Under the pieces are notes generated by a model. That model saw only the letters and a program-made list of their open reading frames with translations. It was not told the DNA's origin and did no database searches. Made by a program: the position numbers and the translations under genes. Of a DNA stretch of 64,000 nt, positions 1-8,367 are shown piece after piece. Within the stretch, counting starts at the first letter, position 1. Each line of letters opens with the position of its first letter. This DNA is from Boudabousia liubingyangii (lineage in GTDB: Bacteria > Actinomycetota > Actinomycetes > Actinomycetales > Actinomycetaceae). The DNA lies in contig NZ_MQSU01000003.1 of assembly GCF_001907245.1 (NCBI RefSeq), positions 372,001-436,000 of the forward strand, read 5' to 3'.

Positions 1-220
1 GCTCTCAAAGGCCTATAAACCCGAATTGGACGAGCTAGGGCGGCGTTATTGGCTAGTGCGAGAGCATGTTCGTCAAGCAGTAGCACTAGGTGAGCTCACA
101 CCATTTGAAGGCGTGAAAAAACTGATGCGTACAGATCTAGTTTCACTTTTGCCTGATTCATTTGATGAACTGGATGCTCACATTTTTAACTATCGTCAGC
201 AAGTGCTAAACAGTAACTGA
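1..220 (+). CDS. C-terminal end of an unidentified protein (5' truncated by window)
   Basis: An open frame enters from the left edge (in frame from base 2) and stops with TGA at 218-220. About 72 residues are visible. They look like a soluble, helix-rich tail with many charged residues (ELDELGRRYW, FDELDAHIFNYRQQ). I do not recognise the family. A TTG at 26 could act as a start, but the frame is open upstream of it, so this is more likely the end of a longer gene. A strong hairpin follows directly. Confidence 0.6.
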   Translation, partial: LSKAYKPELDELGRRYWLVREHVRQAVALGELTPFEGVKKLMRTDLVSLLPDSFDELDAHIFNYRQQVLNSN

Positions 221-242
221 CTTTCGTCGATAGATATTAAAA

Positions 243-279
243 CGGCCTACGATTAGCTTGGTAAGTAGATCGTAGGCCG
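243..279 (+). terminator. Rho-independent-type hairpin after the partial gene
   Basis: CGGCCTACGAT at 243-253 pairs perfectly with ATCGTAGGCCG at 269-279 (11 bp stem, 15-base loop). A T-rich stretch follows. It lies 23 bases after the stop of the partial gene. Confidence 0.75.
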
Positions 280-343
280 GATCTATATTTTCGTGCGTTA
301 GGTCTGATGGAATAAAGACTAGTTTAAAAGAAACTGAACTTTT

Positions 344-1396
344 CTAGACCAGTGCGTAGATACCGCCCAGGGCGACTAGGGTGGCAACGACCCCAGCGAA
401 AGCACCTAGGCCCAGGGCGCGCAGACCGGTGGTGGCCACAACCCGCAGGTTAACGCCCGCACCCATCGCGAACATGCCCATGGTCAACAGGAAGACCGAC
501 ACCTGGTTCGCGCCCCACAGGAACCATCCGGGCAGGTAGGCGCCCGCCACTGAACGCAGCAGCACCATGGCTAAGAAACCCACCACGAAAAGCGGCACGA
601 TGGGTGGGCGCTTCGCATGACCCTTTGTGGGAAGCTGGCTCATTTTCCGGGCATGAATTACGCCCACAATCGCCACTAGGGGAGCCAGCATGGCCACGCG
701 CCCCAGCTTGGTCACTACTGCCACGTCTAGTACCTCTGGGCCCATTAGGCCGCCAGCGGCCACCACCTGACCGACCTCGTGAATGGAAGCGCCAACCAGC
801 ACCCCAGACTGTAGGGGAGCCAGACCCAAAAGCTTTGCCAAGGCTGGGATTAGTAGGATCGCCAAAGAACCAAATAGGGTGACAGAAGCGATGGCGGTAG
901 CGGCCGCGTCGTCAACGTCCTCGGAATCATCGTCGGTAAAAACCGCGCTCATGCCGGCTACGGCAGCGGCCCCACAAATAGCGGTGCCTGTGGCGGTAAG
1001 TAGGGTAGTGGTGGGCCCAATCTTCAGCCAACGCCCAAGAAAAATAGTGAAGACAAAAACGCAGGTGACGGTCAGCAGGATTACGCCCACGACGCCCCAA
1101 CCTAGCGAAATCACCGCCGGGATTGACAGGCGCAAACCCAGCAGGACCACGCCCGCTCGCAAGATAGTTTTCATGCACAGTTTGGCGCCCGGCTGCCAAC
1201 TGGCCGGCAGGCCCTGACCCTTACGCCCCACATTGGCTAACAGTAGGCCAATGATCATGGCAAATAGTAGGGAAGAAACTAGGGGAACCGCCCAGTTTAA
1301 GGCAATAGATACGAGGGCGACCAGGACGCCCACTAACAGTCCCGGAAAGGCGGGCGATAAGTTCTTTAACCAAGTATTCTGCGTAGTTTTTGGCAC
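344..1396 (-). CDS. YeiH/UPF0324 family putative sulfate exporter-type membrane protein
   Basis: This 350-residue integral membrane protein of about ten hydrophobic segments matches the YeiH/UPF0324 family in length and in motifs such as LLLANVG near residue 50 and LRAGVVLLGLRLS near residue 85. The family is annotated as putative sulfate exporters, with little direct biochemistry. The start is a GTG at 1396. A TATAGT hexamer lies six bases upstream of it, so the mRNA may be leaderless. The gene stands alone. The substrate is unknown; a sulfur-compound role would fit the persulfide reductase 5 kb away, but that is inference. Confidence 0.85.
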   Translation of the reverse strand: MPKTTQNTWLKNLSPAFPGLLVGVLVALVSIALNWAVPLVSSLLFAMIIGLLLANVGRKGQGLPASWQPGAKLCMKTILRAGVVLLGLRLSIPAVISLGWGVVGVILLTVTCVFVFTIFLGRWLKIGPTTTLLTATGTAICGAAAVAGMSAVFTDDDSEDVDDAAATAIASVTLFGSLAILLIPALAKLLGLAPLQSGVLVGASIHEVGQVVAAGGLMGPEVLDVAVVTKLGRVAMLAPLVAIVGVIHARKMSQLPTKGHAKRPPIVPLFVVGFLAMVLLRSVAGAYLPGWFLWGANQVSVFLLTMGMFAMGAGVNLRVVATTGLRALGLGAFAGVVATLVALGGIYALV

Positions 1397-1431
1397 CGCT
1401 CCACTATATACCTAAGTGAGAGCGATTGTAG
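1397..1431 (-). promoter_or_regulatory. Putative promoter of the YeiH-like gene, leaderless layout
   Basis: On the minus strand TATAGT (1408-1403) is followed by six bases and then the GTG start at 1396. No good -35 is seen; CTACAA at 1431-1426 is the best candidate. A GGAG lies too close to the start to be a normal ribosome binding site. Confidence 0.45.
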
Positions 1432-1557
1432 ATAGTGGAACTTGGTGCATTTGGCCACTAATCCGCAGTATTTAAGGAAAAAGTCGGGGCTAAGGCTAGA
1501 CTTGAAGTAAGCAGATAATCATAAAGATCACCTAGATCAGTAAGCAAAGGAAAACTA

Positions 1558-2109
1558 ATGCTTAAATCGCGTAACTGGTGGGCACTGGTCACCGGTATTA
1601 TTTTCATCCTGATGGCCGTCCTCATGTTCATCAACCCGCTTTGGCCTCTAGCGGCCATGGGCTGGCTCTTCGCCATTGCCGTCTTCGTCGACGGCATCAT
1701 CAGCCTAGCCGACTACCTTTCTAGGCAAAAACATGAACGATCCGGCTGGCACCTATTCTTAGCCGTCATCACCATCATCCTAGGCGTCAGCCTACTGGGC
1801 GACACTCTAATCGAGCAGGCCGCCACCGTCCCGCTGCTTCTAGCCTTCTGGATGATCTTCGTGGGCGTTGGACGCCTAATGCTAGCCATCCAAGGCGGCA
1901 CTCTGATTGGCAAGCATGCCACCGCCTTCCTGCTACTATCAGGCATCCTCACCCTGCTACTAGCCTTCGTAATCATGATCGAACCATGGCTCTCTGGCGC
2001 CTTCTTCGTCTACCTAGTAGCCATCTCATTCATCATCTTCGGGGTCTTCCGCATCTACGAATTCTTCACCCAAAGAATCCCCGTCGTGCGGGTACGCGAA
2101 ATCCGCTAA
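1558..2109 (+). CDS. HdeD/DUF308 family small membrane protein
   Basis: A 183-residue protein with about six closely spaced membrane segments, consistent with the HdeD/DUF308 family. It begins with a short basic end (MLKSRNWW). The pattern of paired helices separated by short charged loops (SRQKHERSGW near residue 60) is typical. HdeD is linked to acid resistance in E. coli, but actinobacterial members have no settled function. The ATG at 1558 has an AAAGGA upstream with good spacing. The gene is monocistronic and ends at a strong hairpin. Confidence 0.8.
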   Translation: MLKSRNWWALVTGIIFILMAVLMFINPLWPLAAMGWLFAIAVFVDGIISLADYLSRQKHERSGWHLFLAVITIILGVSLLGDTLIEQAATVPLLLAFWMIFVGVGRLMLAIQGGTLIGKHATAFLLLSGILTLLLAFVIMIEPWLSGAFFVYLVAISFIIFGVFRIYEFFTQRIPVVRVREIR

Positions 2110-2131
2110 AGAAACCCAAACAGACAATCTG

Positions 2132-2166
2132 AAACCGGCCCTCCCCGAAACGGGAGCGGCCGGTTT
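2132..2166 (+). terminator. Rho-independent terminator of the DUF308 gene
   Basis: AAACCGGCC (2132-2140) and CTCCC (2141-2145) pair with GGGAG (2152-2156) and GGCCGGTTT (2158-2166), with one bulged C and a six-base loop. The stem ends in a T run. Confidence 0.85.
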
Positions 2167-2423
2167 TGGTCTGTAAGCGTCCTCGGCAAAAAGTAGAAAA
2201 GCCCAAGAATCGAAAAACCTCAGGCAAGCGGGAAGAGTATAGCCAACCTGAAAAAGGGGCCCTAAGGGCAGAAAGGCTAGGGGAGTACCAGACTCCTAGG
2301 ATCCAAAACATGGGCAATAATCCCCGTTAAGCCCGTATTAGGTCAGCTAATGCAATATCCTTATCTTGAAAAGGAAATCAAACGATCTCCAAACATACGA
2401 CCCAATGAAAGGTAGAGTGAATC
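2167..2423. other. Intergenic stretch before lemA; no gene seen
   Basis: With the terminator before it, this makes a gene-free gap of about 314 bases. It is A- and G-rich. It holds weak inverted repeats (for example GGGGCCC and the GGGGAGTACC...GACTCCTAGG stretch near 2280-2300). It probably contains the lemA promoter (TTGAAA near 2367), but no clear -10 could be paired with it. Confidence 0.5.
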
Positions 2424-2981
2424 ATGGGATGGATTATTTCCGGCAGCGTGATTGGCGTACTGCTACTACTGCTGATCCTGTTCGTGATTGTCAGCTACAA
2501 CAACTTCGTAAAGACCCGCGAACTACGCAACAACGCTAAGAGTCAGATCGCCGTCCAGATGGAAACCCGCTGGGACGCGCTCACCTCCCTGATCCAGGCC
2601 ACCAAACAGTACGCAGACTACGAAAGTAAAGTCCTAACCGACGTTGTCGAAGCCCGCGCCTCCGTAGGCCGCAACTCTGGCGTTCAGGAACTACAAAAAG
2701 ACGAAAACATCTTCACCGGCGCACTAAGCAAGATCATGGCCGTAGCCGAAAACTACCCCCAGCTAAAGGCCAGTGGCGTCTACCAGCAGACCATGACCCA
2801 GGTAGCCGAATACGAAGAAAACATTCGTATGGCTCGTATGGTCTTCAACGACACCACCACCAAGTTTAACCGCATGGTAGTAGTCTTCCCGACCTCCATT
2901 GTGGCCTCAATGTTCGGCTTCAAGAGCGAAGAATACTTCCAAGTATCTGAAGGTAAGGCTGCCGCCCCCGGCTGGAACTGA
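2424..2981 (+). CDS. lemA: LemA family protein
   Basis: A 185-residue protein with one N-terminal membrane anchor (residues 4-24, ending FVIVSYN) and a helical LemA body. The family pattern of VKTRELRNNAKSQIAVQ followed by RWDALTSLIQATKQYA is plain. LemA proteins are membrane-anchored with the N terminus outside and a helical bundle inside; their function is poorly known. The next gene encodes a DUF2207 protein, a pairing found in many bacteria, and the short gap suggests one operon. An AAAGGTAGAG sequence precedes the ATG. Confidence 0.9.
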   Translation: MGWIISGSVIGVLLLLLILFVIVSYNNFVKTRELRNNAKSQIAVQMETRWDALTSLIQATKQYADYESKVLTDVVEARASVGRNSGVQELQKDENIFTGALSKIMAVAENYPQLKASGVYQQTMTQVAEYEENIRMARMVFNDTTTKFNRMVVVFPTSIVASMFGFKSEEYFQVSEGKAAAPGWN

Positions 2982-3039
2982 CCTTTACGGTCCGAACTTA
3001 CACTTCGACCGCAACCCACCCCTCGACTGGAGCAAAACC

Positions 3040-4764
3040 ATGAACGGGAAGCTAAAAGCAACCCTGCTCTCAATCCTGATGGTGCTGATCCCCTTCCTGG
3101 GGATCACACCACAGGCTCAAGCAACCGAATTCGACAGCCAGGAAATCGTCGTCGACATTGACGAAAATGGCGACGCGCACTTCACCGAAACCTGGCAGGT
3201 CGATGACGATAGAGGAACCGAACGCTTCATCAGCTTCGGTAACCTACTGGAAAACCAAGAAATCGCCGACTTCCACGTCGAAGAAAACGGCACCCTCTTC
3301 CAAACCGTACCCAACTGGGACTCTAAAGACTCCCGCGAAGAAAAAGCCGGGAAATCAGGTATCCAGGTAAATAAAAAGGGCGACACGGAGCTCTGCTGGG
3401 GAATCGGTGAATACGGCCCCCACACCTACAAAGTCACCTACACGGTACGGAACCTAGTAGTAAACCTCCCAGATGCCCAAGCCATCAACTGGCGGTTCAT
3501 TCAAACTGGAATCACTGACGGCCCAAAGAACCTGCGAGTCATTATCCGCTCGCCCCTGTTCAACGCCGACAATGTCACCGAACCCCTGAACTTCGGTAAC
3601 GAGGGAAGTTTCGTTTACGAAAACGACCAACTGGAATACCAACTGAACTCCCAGTTCGACACCGACCTAGGTCTGGCCCTCATGGCCAAGATCGAACCCG
3701 GAACTTTCAGCACAAACGCGCAAGACAGCAAAACCTACCAAGAGCTAGTGGATATCTCTAAGGAAGGGGCTAGGTCAGCCGTGGACGACTCCTTCTGGGG
3801 ACGCTGGAAGGGCTGGATCATCGGTGCACTAATCCTAATCCCAACCCTGATACTGGCCCTAGGTGGGGCACTGTTAGCCGTAGTTGGAACCAGCAAGGAA
3901 AAGCGCCTGCGGAACCAGTTCCTAGACGATCCTAGCTTCACCGCGGCCGCTTCGAACTATGGTCGCCCGCCGGTATTCCAGCTGGATCGGCTATTCTCAC
4001 TGGCTAAGAACGCCAATAGTGACCTGCATAAGGACATGCGGCAAAACCTGCTTAGTGCCTACATCGTTAAGTGGGTGCTGGACGGACGCATTCGCCAGGT
4101 CCACATTGGGGACACCATGTTCGGTAACGCCAAATACGGCCTGCAGATCACCGATCGTGACAGCAGCACTATCGCGGACCGCTACGAACGCTCGGCCTTC
4201 TTCATCCTGCTGGAAGCAGCCGGGGATAACGACCTGCTGGAACCCAAGGAAATGAAACGACACCTAGGTTCCAAGACCGGCTTCCAAGAATGGGATGACC
4301 TACTAGAGGACCTGAAGGAATACGGTGACCGCCTGACCAAGTCCGAAGGCCTAGTCGAGGTCGTAAAAACCAAGGCCCTATTCTTCCCCATGAAGGTCAC
4401 TAGGGTTAACCAGGCCGGCGCCATGGAGCTAGCCAAGATGAGGGGCTTTAAGAACTATCTTGAAACCTTCACAATCATTGATGAAAGAGAAATCAATGAG
4501 GTTGGCCTGTGGAAGTACTACCTGATCTATGCGGCCCTCTTCGGTTGCGCGGATCGAGTCTACGCCCAGCTCAAGCGCCTAGTACCGAACTTCAGCCAGA
4601 TCGTTGCCCCTGATGAGCAAACCTTCCACTTCGCAATGGCAGTGGGCGCTGCGGGTCAGTCCGGCTACAGTTCAATGGCCTCGTCGAGTTCCGGTTCTAC
4701 CGGTTTCGTCGGTGGCGGTGGCGGTTCGTACGGTTCCAGCTCTTCTGGCGGCGGCGTCCGCTAG
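3040..4764 (+). CDS. DUF2207 domain-containing membrane protein
   Basis: A 574-residue protein. The start is set at ATG 3040, where a signal peptide (MNGKLKATLLSILMVLIP, cleaved near AQA-T) begins; the frame is open further upstream but overlaps lemA. Next comes a beta-rich extracellular DUF2207 domain (about residues 30-230), a membrane segment near 265-290, a cytoplasmic region and a Gly/Ser-rich tail (GGGGGSYGSSSSGGG). Such tails are typical of DUF2207 proteins. Function is unknown; partnership with LemA is suggested by order. The stop codon overlaps the stop of the converging transporter gene in a single CTAG. Confidence 0.85.
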   Translation: MNGKLKATLLSILMVLIPFLGITPQAQATEFDSQEIVVDIDENGDAHFTETWQVDDDRGTERFISFGNLLENQEIADFHVEENGTLFQTVPNWDSKDSREEKAGKSGIQVNKKGDTELCWGIGEYGPHTYKVTYTVRNLVVNLPDAQAINWRFIQTGITDGPKNLRVIIRSPLFNADNVTEPLNFGNEGSFVYENDQLEYQLNSQFDTDLGLALMAKIEPGTFSTNAQDSKTYQELVDISKEGARSAVDDSFWGRWKGWIIGALILIPTLILALGGALLAVVGTSKEKRLRNQFLDDPSFTAAASNYGRPPVFQLDRLFSLAKNANSDLHKDMRQNLLSAYIVKWVLDGRIRQVHIGDTMFGNAKYGLQITDRDSSTIADRYERSAFFILLEAAGDNDLLEPKEMKRHLGSKTGFQEWDDLLEDLKEYGDRLTKSEGLVEVVKTKALFFPMKVTRVNQAGAMELAKMRGFKNYLETFTIIDEREINEVGLWKYYLIYAALFGCADRVYAQLKRLVPNFSQIVAPDEQTFHFAMAVGAAGQSGYSSMASSSSGSTGFVGGGGGSYGSSSSGGGVR

Positions 4765-6347
4765 AGCGAAACCAAGAACTGTACCATCACGATCTTGACC
4801 ACAATCGCCAAGGCGAACAGGGTGGCGTAACCGGTTTCGATACGCTCATCATCCTCGACGCTCAGGGCGAAGGACAGGATTGCCGGCTGGCCCACCAGGC
4901 CAGCTAGGCCGCCAGCGGCGCGCTGGACGCTCAAGCCAATGAATCGTGAACCTACCACTAGGACGATCGCGTTCACGACAATGATTAGAGCTGCCAGTGC
5001 GCCCACGGCCACGCCCGTCATAGAGAAGGCGGAAGCCGCAAAATCCGGGCCAGAGGCCAAGCCAATCGCCGCTAGGAAGAACAGCAGACCCAGCTGGCGG
5101 ATGGTCTGGTTAGCGGCATGAGGCAGTCCCCAAACGAAGGGGCCGGTGCGTCCTACCCAGCCTAGTATCATGCCAATGATTAGCGGTCCGGCCGCCACCC
5201 CCAGTTTCAGGTGAATACCCGGGCCTAGCGGGATCGGAATCGCACCCACGGCCAAACCCAGGGCCATACCTAGGCCGACGGTAAAAGCGTCAATGGTGGC
5301 AATGGACTTTTCGGAATCCCCGAAGAAAGTAGCCGCTTCCTCCAGCTTATCTGAGGGCACTACCGCAAGGACGCGGTCGCCCAACTCGAGGACAAAATCA
5401 TCTAACGCTAGAATGTCGCGGTCTGCGCGCTTAACGCGGGTGATCACGCCGTTAAAGCGCCCAGGCATGTCGATTTCGCTGATTGTCCGACCAGCAACAT
5501 TCTGGGAGGACACGGTTAGGCGACGGAAATCCACCTTGGTGCGGTCTTTGGCTAAGCAGGTGGAGTGGGAACTACCCAGGTCGGCGCGGGCGGCCTCGAC
5601 GGCCTTGGGGCTACCAACTACGACTACGCGGTCGCGGGGGAAGAGCTGGTCGTTGGGGTGAATCACGCGGGTTTCTCCGTCGCGTTCAAGGTAAGAGAGG
5701 CGGACTTCGTTGCGGGCAAAGCCCGGTAGGTCGTGCACGTAGATGGGCTTGAGGACCTCAATGGTGGTTGCGGTCAGGCCGGCAGCGCCCGCGGCCGGTG
5801 CGTCGTTATGGGCTGGCCAGGTACGTCCCCAAGGGGTGCGTAGTAGAAGCGCAATAATCACGATCGCGGTGGCTACACCCACCGGGTAGGCCAGGGCGTA
5901 GCCGATGGCCGGCTGAGTATTCCCGGCCGCCTCAATAGCAGCGTCGAGGACGGGTGAGGTGAGTGAGCCCGCAAAGGCACCTGCGTCCATGGCGGGGGTG
6001 ATTCCGGCTAGGTGCGACCAGGCAGCGCCCGCCAAACCTGAGATCACCAGCGCGGCCACGCACAGCAGCATGATGGGCAGTTGCTTCTTTAAGTTGCGGA
6101 AGAACGTGGCGCCGGCACCGATCCCGACGGTGTAGCAGAAGAGCGCTAGTCCCAGGGAGCGCAGCATGGTCATGGGTGCCCCTAGGCGTGGATCCAGTGC
6201 GCCTACGGCTAGTCCGACGAATAGGGCGCCGGCGGCACCGAAGCGGATGGGGCCAATGGGGATCTGGCCGAAGGCGGTGCCTAGGCCGATGACTAGAAAC
6301 ATGGTCAGCAGGGGAGCGCTGACTAGGAATTCAATGATTGCGTGCAC
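4761..6347 (-). CDS. AspT/YidE/YbjL-type transporter with TrkA-C domains
   Basis: A 528-residue protein with the duplicated AspT layout: a membrane block (residues 1-190), a soluble middle with two TrkA_C/RCK-C-like modules (about 205-350, containing HPNDQLFPRDRVVVVG and LELGDRVLAVVPSD), and a second membrane block (355-528). Family members include aspartate:alanine and succinate exchangers and many uncharacterised proteins. The substrate here cannot be read from sequence. It is convergent with the DUF2207 gene and shares the CTAG at 4761-4764 for both stops. Confidence 0.8.
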   Translation of the reverse strand: MHAIIEFLVSAPLLTMFLVIGLGTAFGQIPIGPIRFGAAGALFVGLAVGALDPRLGAPMTMLRSLGLALFCYTVGIGAGATFFRNLKKQLPIMLLCVAALVISGLAGAAWSHLAGITPAMDAGAFAGSLTSPVLDAAIEAAGNTQPAIGYALAYPVGVATAIVIIALLLRTPWGRTWPAHNDAPAAGAAGLTATTIEVLKPIYVHDLPGFARNEVRLSYLERDGETRVIHPNDQLFPRDRVVVVGSPKAVEAARADLGSSHSTCLAKDRTKVDFRRLTVSSQNVAGRTISEIDMPGRFNGVITRVKRADRDILALDDFVLELGDRVLAVVPSDKLEEAATFFGDSEKSIATIDAFTVGLGMALGLAVGAIPIPLGPGIHLKLGVAAGPLIIGMILGWVGRTGPFVWGLPHAANQTIRQLGLLFFLAAIGLASGPDFAASAFSMTGVAVGALAALIIVVNAIVLVVGSRFIGLSVQRAAGGLAGLVGQPAILSFALSVEDDERIETGYATLFALAIVVKIVMVQFLVSL

Positions 6348-6461
6348 CGGTCTAGGTTAGTACTTTCGTTTGCGGGTGGCTTGTTAGATGAGTGTGGTCT
6401 TGGCGTCGCAGGCTGGAGATTATGGCTTTTCGGTGCGGGCTTGGCTCGTGGGGGAAAGCTC

Positions 6462-6490
6462 TTGACTGTATACCCCCGGGGGTATATGTT
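6462..6490 (+). promoter_or_regulatory. Promoter with CsoR/CstR-like operator ahead of the persulfide reductase gene
   Basis: A -35 TTGACT (6462-6467) and -10 TATGTT (6485-6490) are separated by 17 bases. The spacer and the edge of the -10 are filled by a perfect 18-base palindrome, TATACCCCCGGGGGTATA (6469-6486). CsoR-family repressors (copper-sensing CsoR, persulfide-sensing CstR) bind palindromes with TACCC/GGGTA half sites. The gene it controls points to sulfide or persulfide sensing. No csoR-like gene lies in the window. Confidence 0.75.
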
Positions 6491-6534
6491 AGTGTTGTAA
6501 GTCATCTTTTGGACCCGTACTTTAAGGACCGCAA

Positions 6535-8220
6535 ATGAACACCGAAAAACCACGCGAAGTTGTGATTATTGGAGGCGTCGCCGGGGGCATGTCCGCCGCT
6601 ACCCGACTACGCCGCCTAGACGAGGACGCTAAGATCACCATCCTCGAAAAAGGACAGCACGTTTCCTTCGCTAACTGTGGCCTACCGTATTACGCGGGCG
6701 GGGTCATTGAAGAACGTGACAGCCTACTACTGCAAACCCCCGAATCGCTAAAGTCCCGCTTCAATCTGGACGTGCTGGTGAATCATGAGGCCGTGGCCAT
6801 TGACCGCCAGGCTCAAAGCGTGCTGGCTCAAACCCCAGAGGGTACGAAGACTTTCCACTACGATCAACTGATTTTGGCCCCGGGGGCTCGCCCCTTCGTG
6901 CCACCTATGCCCGGCATTGAACGCGCCTTGACCCTACGCAATGTCAGCGACGTGGATGCGATGGTGGAGGCCATTGAAACGAAGCCGGAAACCGCCGCGA
7001 TCCTGGGTGGCGGCTTCATTGGTCTGGAATTGGCAGAGAACCTCCATGCGCGCGGGATTGACGTGACGATCGTCGAGGCAGCACCCCATATTTTGGCCCC
7101 GCTGGATGAGGAAATGGCCGCGATTGTCGAAAATCACCTGATTGATCAGGGCGTCAAGATCATCACTAACGATCAGGCGGTTGAGGTTTCTGAGACCGAT
7201 GTGGTTTTGAAGTCGGGCCGTCAGGTCCCGGCACAGTTGGTAGTGGCCGCGGTGGGTGTCCGCCCAGAGAGTGGCATTGCCCAGCAGGCCGGCATTGAAA
7301 CGGATCAGCGTGGCGGCATCATTGTTGATGCCCAGCAGCGCACCAGTGACCCGAATATTTTTGCCGTGGGTGACGCGGTGGTTAAGCGTGACCGGATTGA
7401 TGGTTCCCCGGTTCATATCCCCTTGGCAAATAGTGCGAACCGTGACGGGCGGACGGTGGCTGACATTATTGTGGGCTTGGATTCGCCTTTCGAGGGTGCT
7501 GAGCGTCGCGAAACTGCAGGCGTCCTTGGTACCGCGGTAGTGGGCGTGATGGGCTTGACCGTGGCGGCCACCGGCTGGAATGAGCGTAAGGCTAGGGCTG
7601 CCGGTAAGGAAGTGGCCGTGATTCACACGCACCCGTTCAACCACGCTACCTACTACCCGGGGGCAGAGAAGTTAGCTTTGAAACTGGTTTATGATCCCCA
7701 GTCTTTGAAGATCCTGGGTGCCCAGGCGATTGGTGGTGCGGGTGCGGATAAGCGCATTGACGTGATTGCCACGGCGATCGCTGGCGGCCTGACCGCCCCG
7801 GATCTGGCTGGTATTGACTTGGCATATGCCCCGCAGTTTGGTTCCGCTAAGGATCCGGTGACCATGTTGGGCTTTGTCGCTGACAATATTGCTACTGGTT
7901 TGACTAAGAGTGTGGATGTGAAGGATCTGCCGCAGTGCATGGATTCTGGTCAGGCAGTGCTGGATGTGCGTACGGAAGCTGAGTTCCGTCGCGGAAATAT
8001 CCCAGGCGCGATTAATATTCCGCTGGATGATTTGCGTGGCCGGATTGATGAGGTCCGCCAGCTGGCAGAGGGTAAGGAAGTGATTGTCCACTGTGCCGTG
8101 GGCGTGCGTGGCCATACGGCGGTGCAGATTTTGCAGGCTAATGGCATTGACGCCGCGAACCTTGATGGTGGCTATACTTCTTGGTCAGCTTTGCAGCGTA
8201 AGCGAGAACGCGAATCCTGA
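6535..8220 (+). CDS. CoA-disulfide/persulfide reductase with C-terminal rhodanese domain
   Basis: A 561-residue flavoprotein. An FAD-binding Rossmann motif GGVAGGMSAATRLRR (residues 13-27) is followed by the CoADR active-site cysteine C48 in SFANCGLPYY, an NAD-binding motif (ILGGGFIGLELAENL, near 156), the dimerisation domain, and a rhodanese domain (about 465-555) with catalytic C520 in HCAVGVRG. This fusion is known from CoA-disulfide reductases and NADH-dependent persulfide reductases, which reduce CoA- or glutathione-type persulfides and polysulfide. It is cytosolic. AAGGAC before the ATG is the ribosome binding site. The CsoR-like operator in its promoter supports a role in reactive sulfur stress. 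Confidence 0.9.
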   Translation: MNTEKPREVVIIGGVAGGMSAATRLRRLDEDAKITILEKGQHVSFANCGLPYYAGGVIEERDSLLLQTPESLKSRFNLDVLVNHEAVAIDRQAQSVLAQTPEGTKTFHYDQLILAPGARPFVPPMPGIERALTLRNVSDVDAMVEAIETKPETAAILGGGFIGLELAENLHARGIDVTIVEAAPHILAPLDEEMAAIVENHLIDQGVKIITNDQAVEVSETDVVLKSGRQVPAQLVVAAVGVRPESGIAQQAGIETDQRGGIIVDAQQRTSDPNIFAVGDAVVKRDRIDGSPVHIPLANSANRDGRTVADIIVGLDSPFEGAERRETAGVLGTAVVGVMGLTVAATGWNERKARAAGKEVAVIHTHPFNHATYYPGAEKLALKLVYDPQSLKILGAQAIGGAGADKRIDVIATAIAGGLTAPDLAGIDLAYAPQFGSAKDPVTMLGFVADNIATGLTKSVDVKDLPQCMDSGQAVLDVRTEAEFRRGNIPGAINIPLDDLRGRIDEVRQLAEGKEVIVHCAVGVRGHTAVQILQANGIDAANLDGGYTSWSALQRKRERES

Positions 8221-8250
8221 GCTTTTCATAGTTAAATCTCCTGAGGTGCT

Positions 8251-8285
8251 GGGCGGGAACTAAGCATTTTGTATAGTTCCCGCCC
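8251..8285 (+). terminator. Hairpin after the persulfide reductase gene
   Basis: GGGCGGGAACTA (8251-8262) pairs perfectly with TAGTTCCCGCCC (8274-8285), 12 bp with an 11-base loop. There is no T run after it, so it may terminate inefficiently or only protect the 3' end. Confidence 0.65.
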
Positions 8286-8332
8286 GGGTCTGTTAATTGC
8301 GTTAAAGCTTCAAGGATTTACGAGTGCAAAAA

Positions 8333-8360
8333 TAGACAGATTGAAAAATCCCCTTAGGAT
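8333..8360 (+). promoter_or_regulatory. Putative promoter of the queuosine-precursor transporter gene
   Basis: TAGACA (8333-8338) and TAGGAT (8355-8360) are 16 bases apart. The -10 ends seven bases before the GTG at 8368, the leaderless layout. The AGGA inside the -10 could alternatively be read as a weak ribosome binding site. Confidence 0.5.
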
Positions 8361-8367
8361 AGTGGGC

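Noticed and set aside
6934-7644. A 236-residue minus-strand frame antisense to the persulfide reductase gene
   Set aside because: Composition and lack of motifs indicate a shadow of the real gene.
8251-8367. Possible preQ1 riboswitch ahead of the queuosine-precursor transporter gene
   Set aside because: The only clear structure is a simple 12-bp hairpin that fits termination of the previous gene; a leaderless start at 8368 leaves no room for a riboswitch.
8269-8367. Upstream in-frame extension of the queuosine transporter starting at 8269
   Set aside because: It begins inside the preceding hairpin and adds residues without family similarity.
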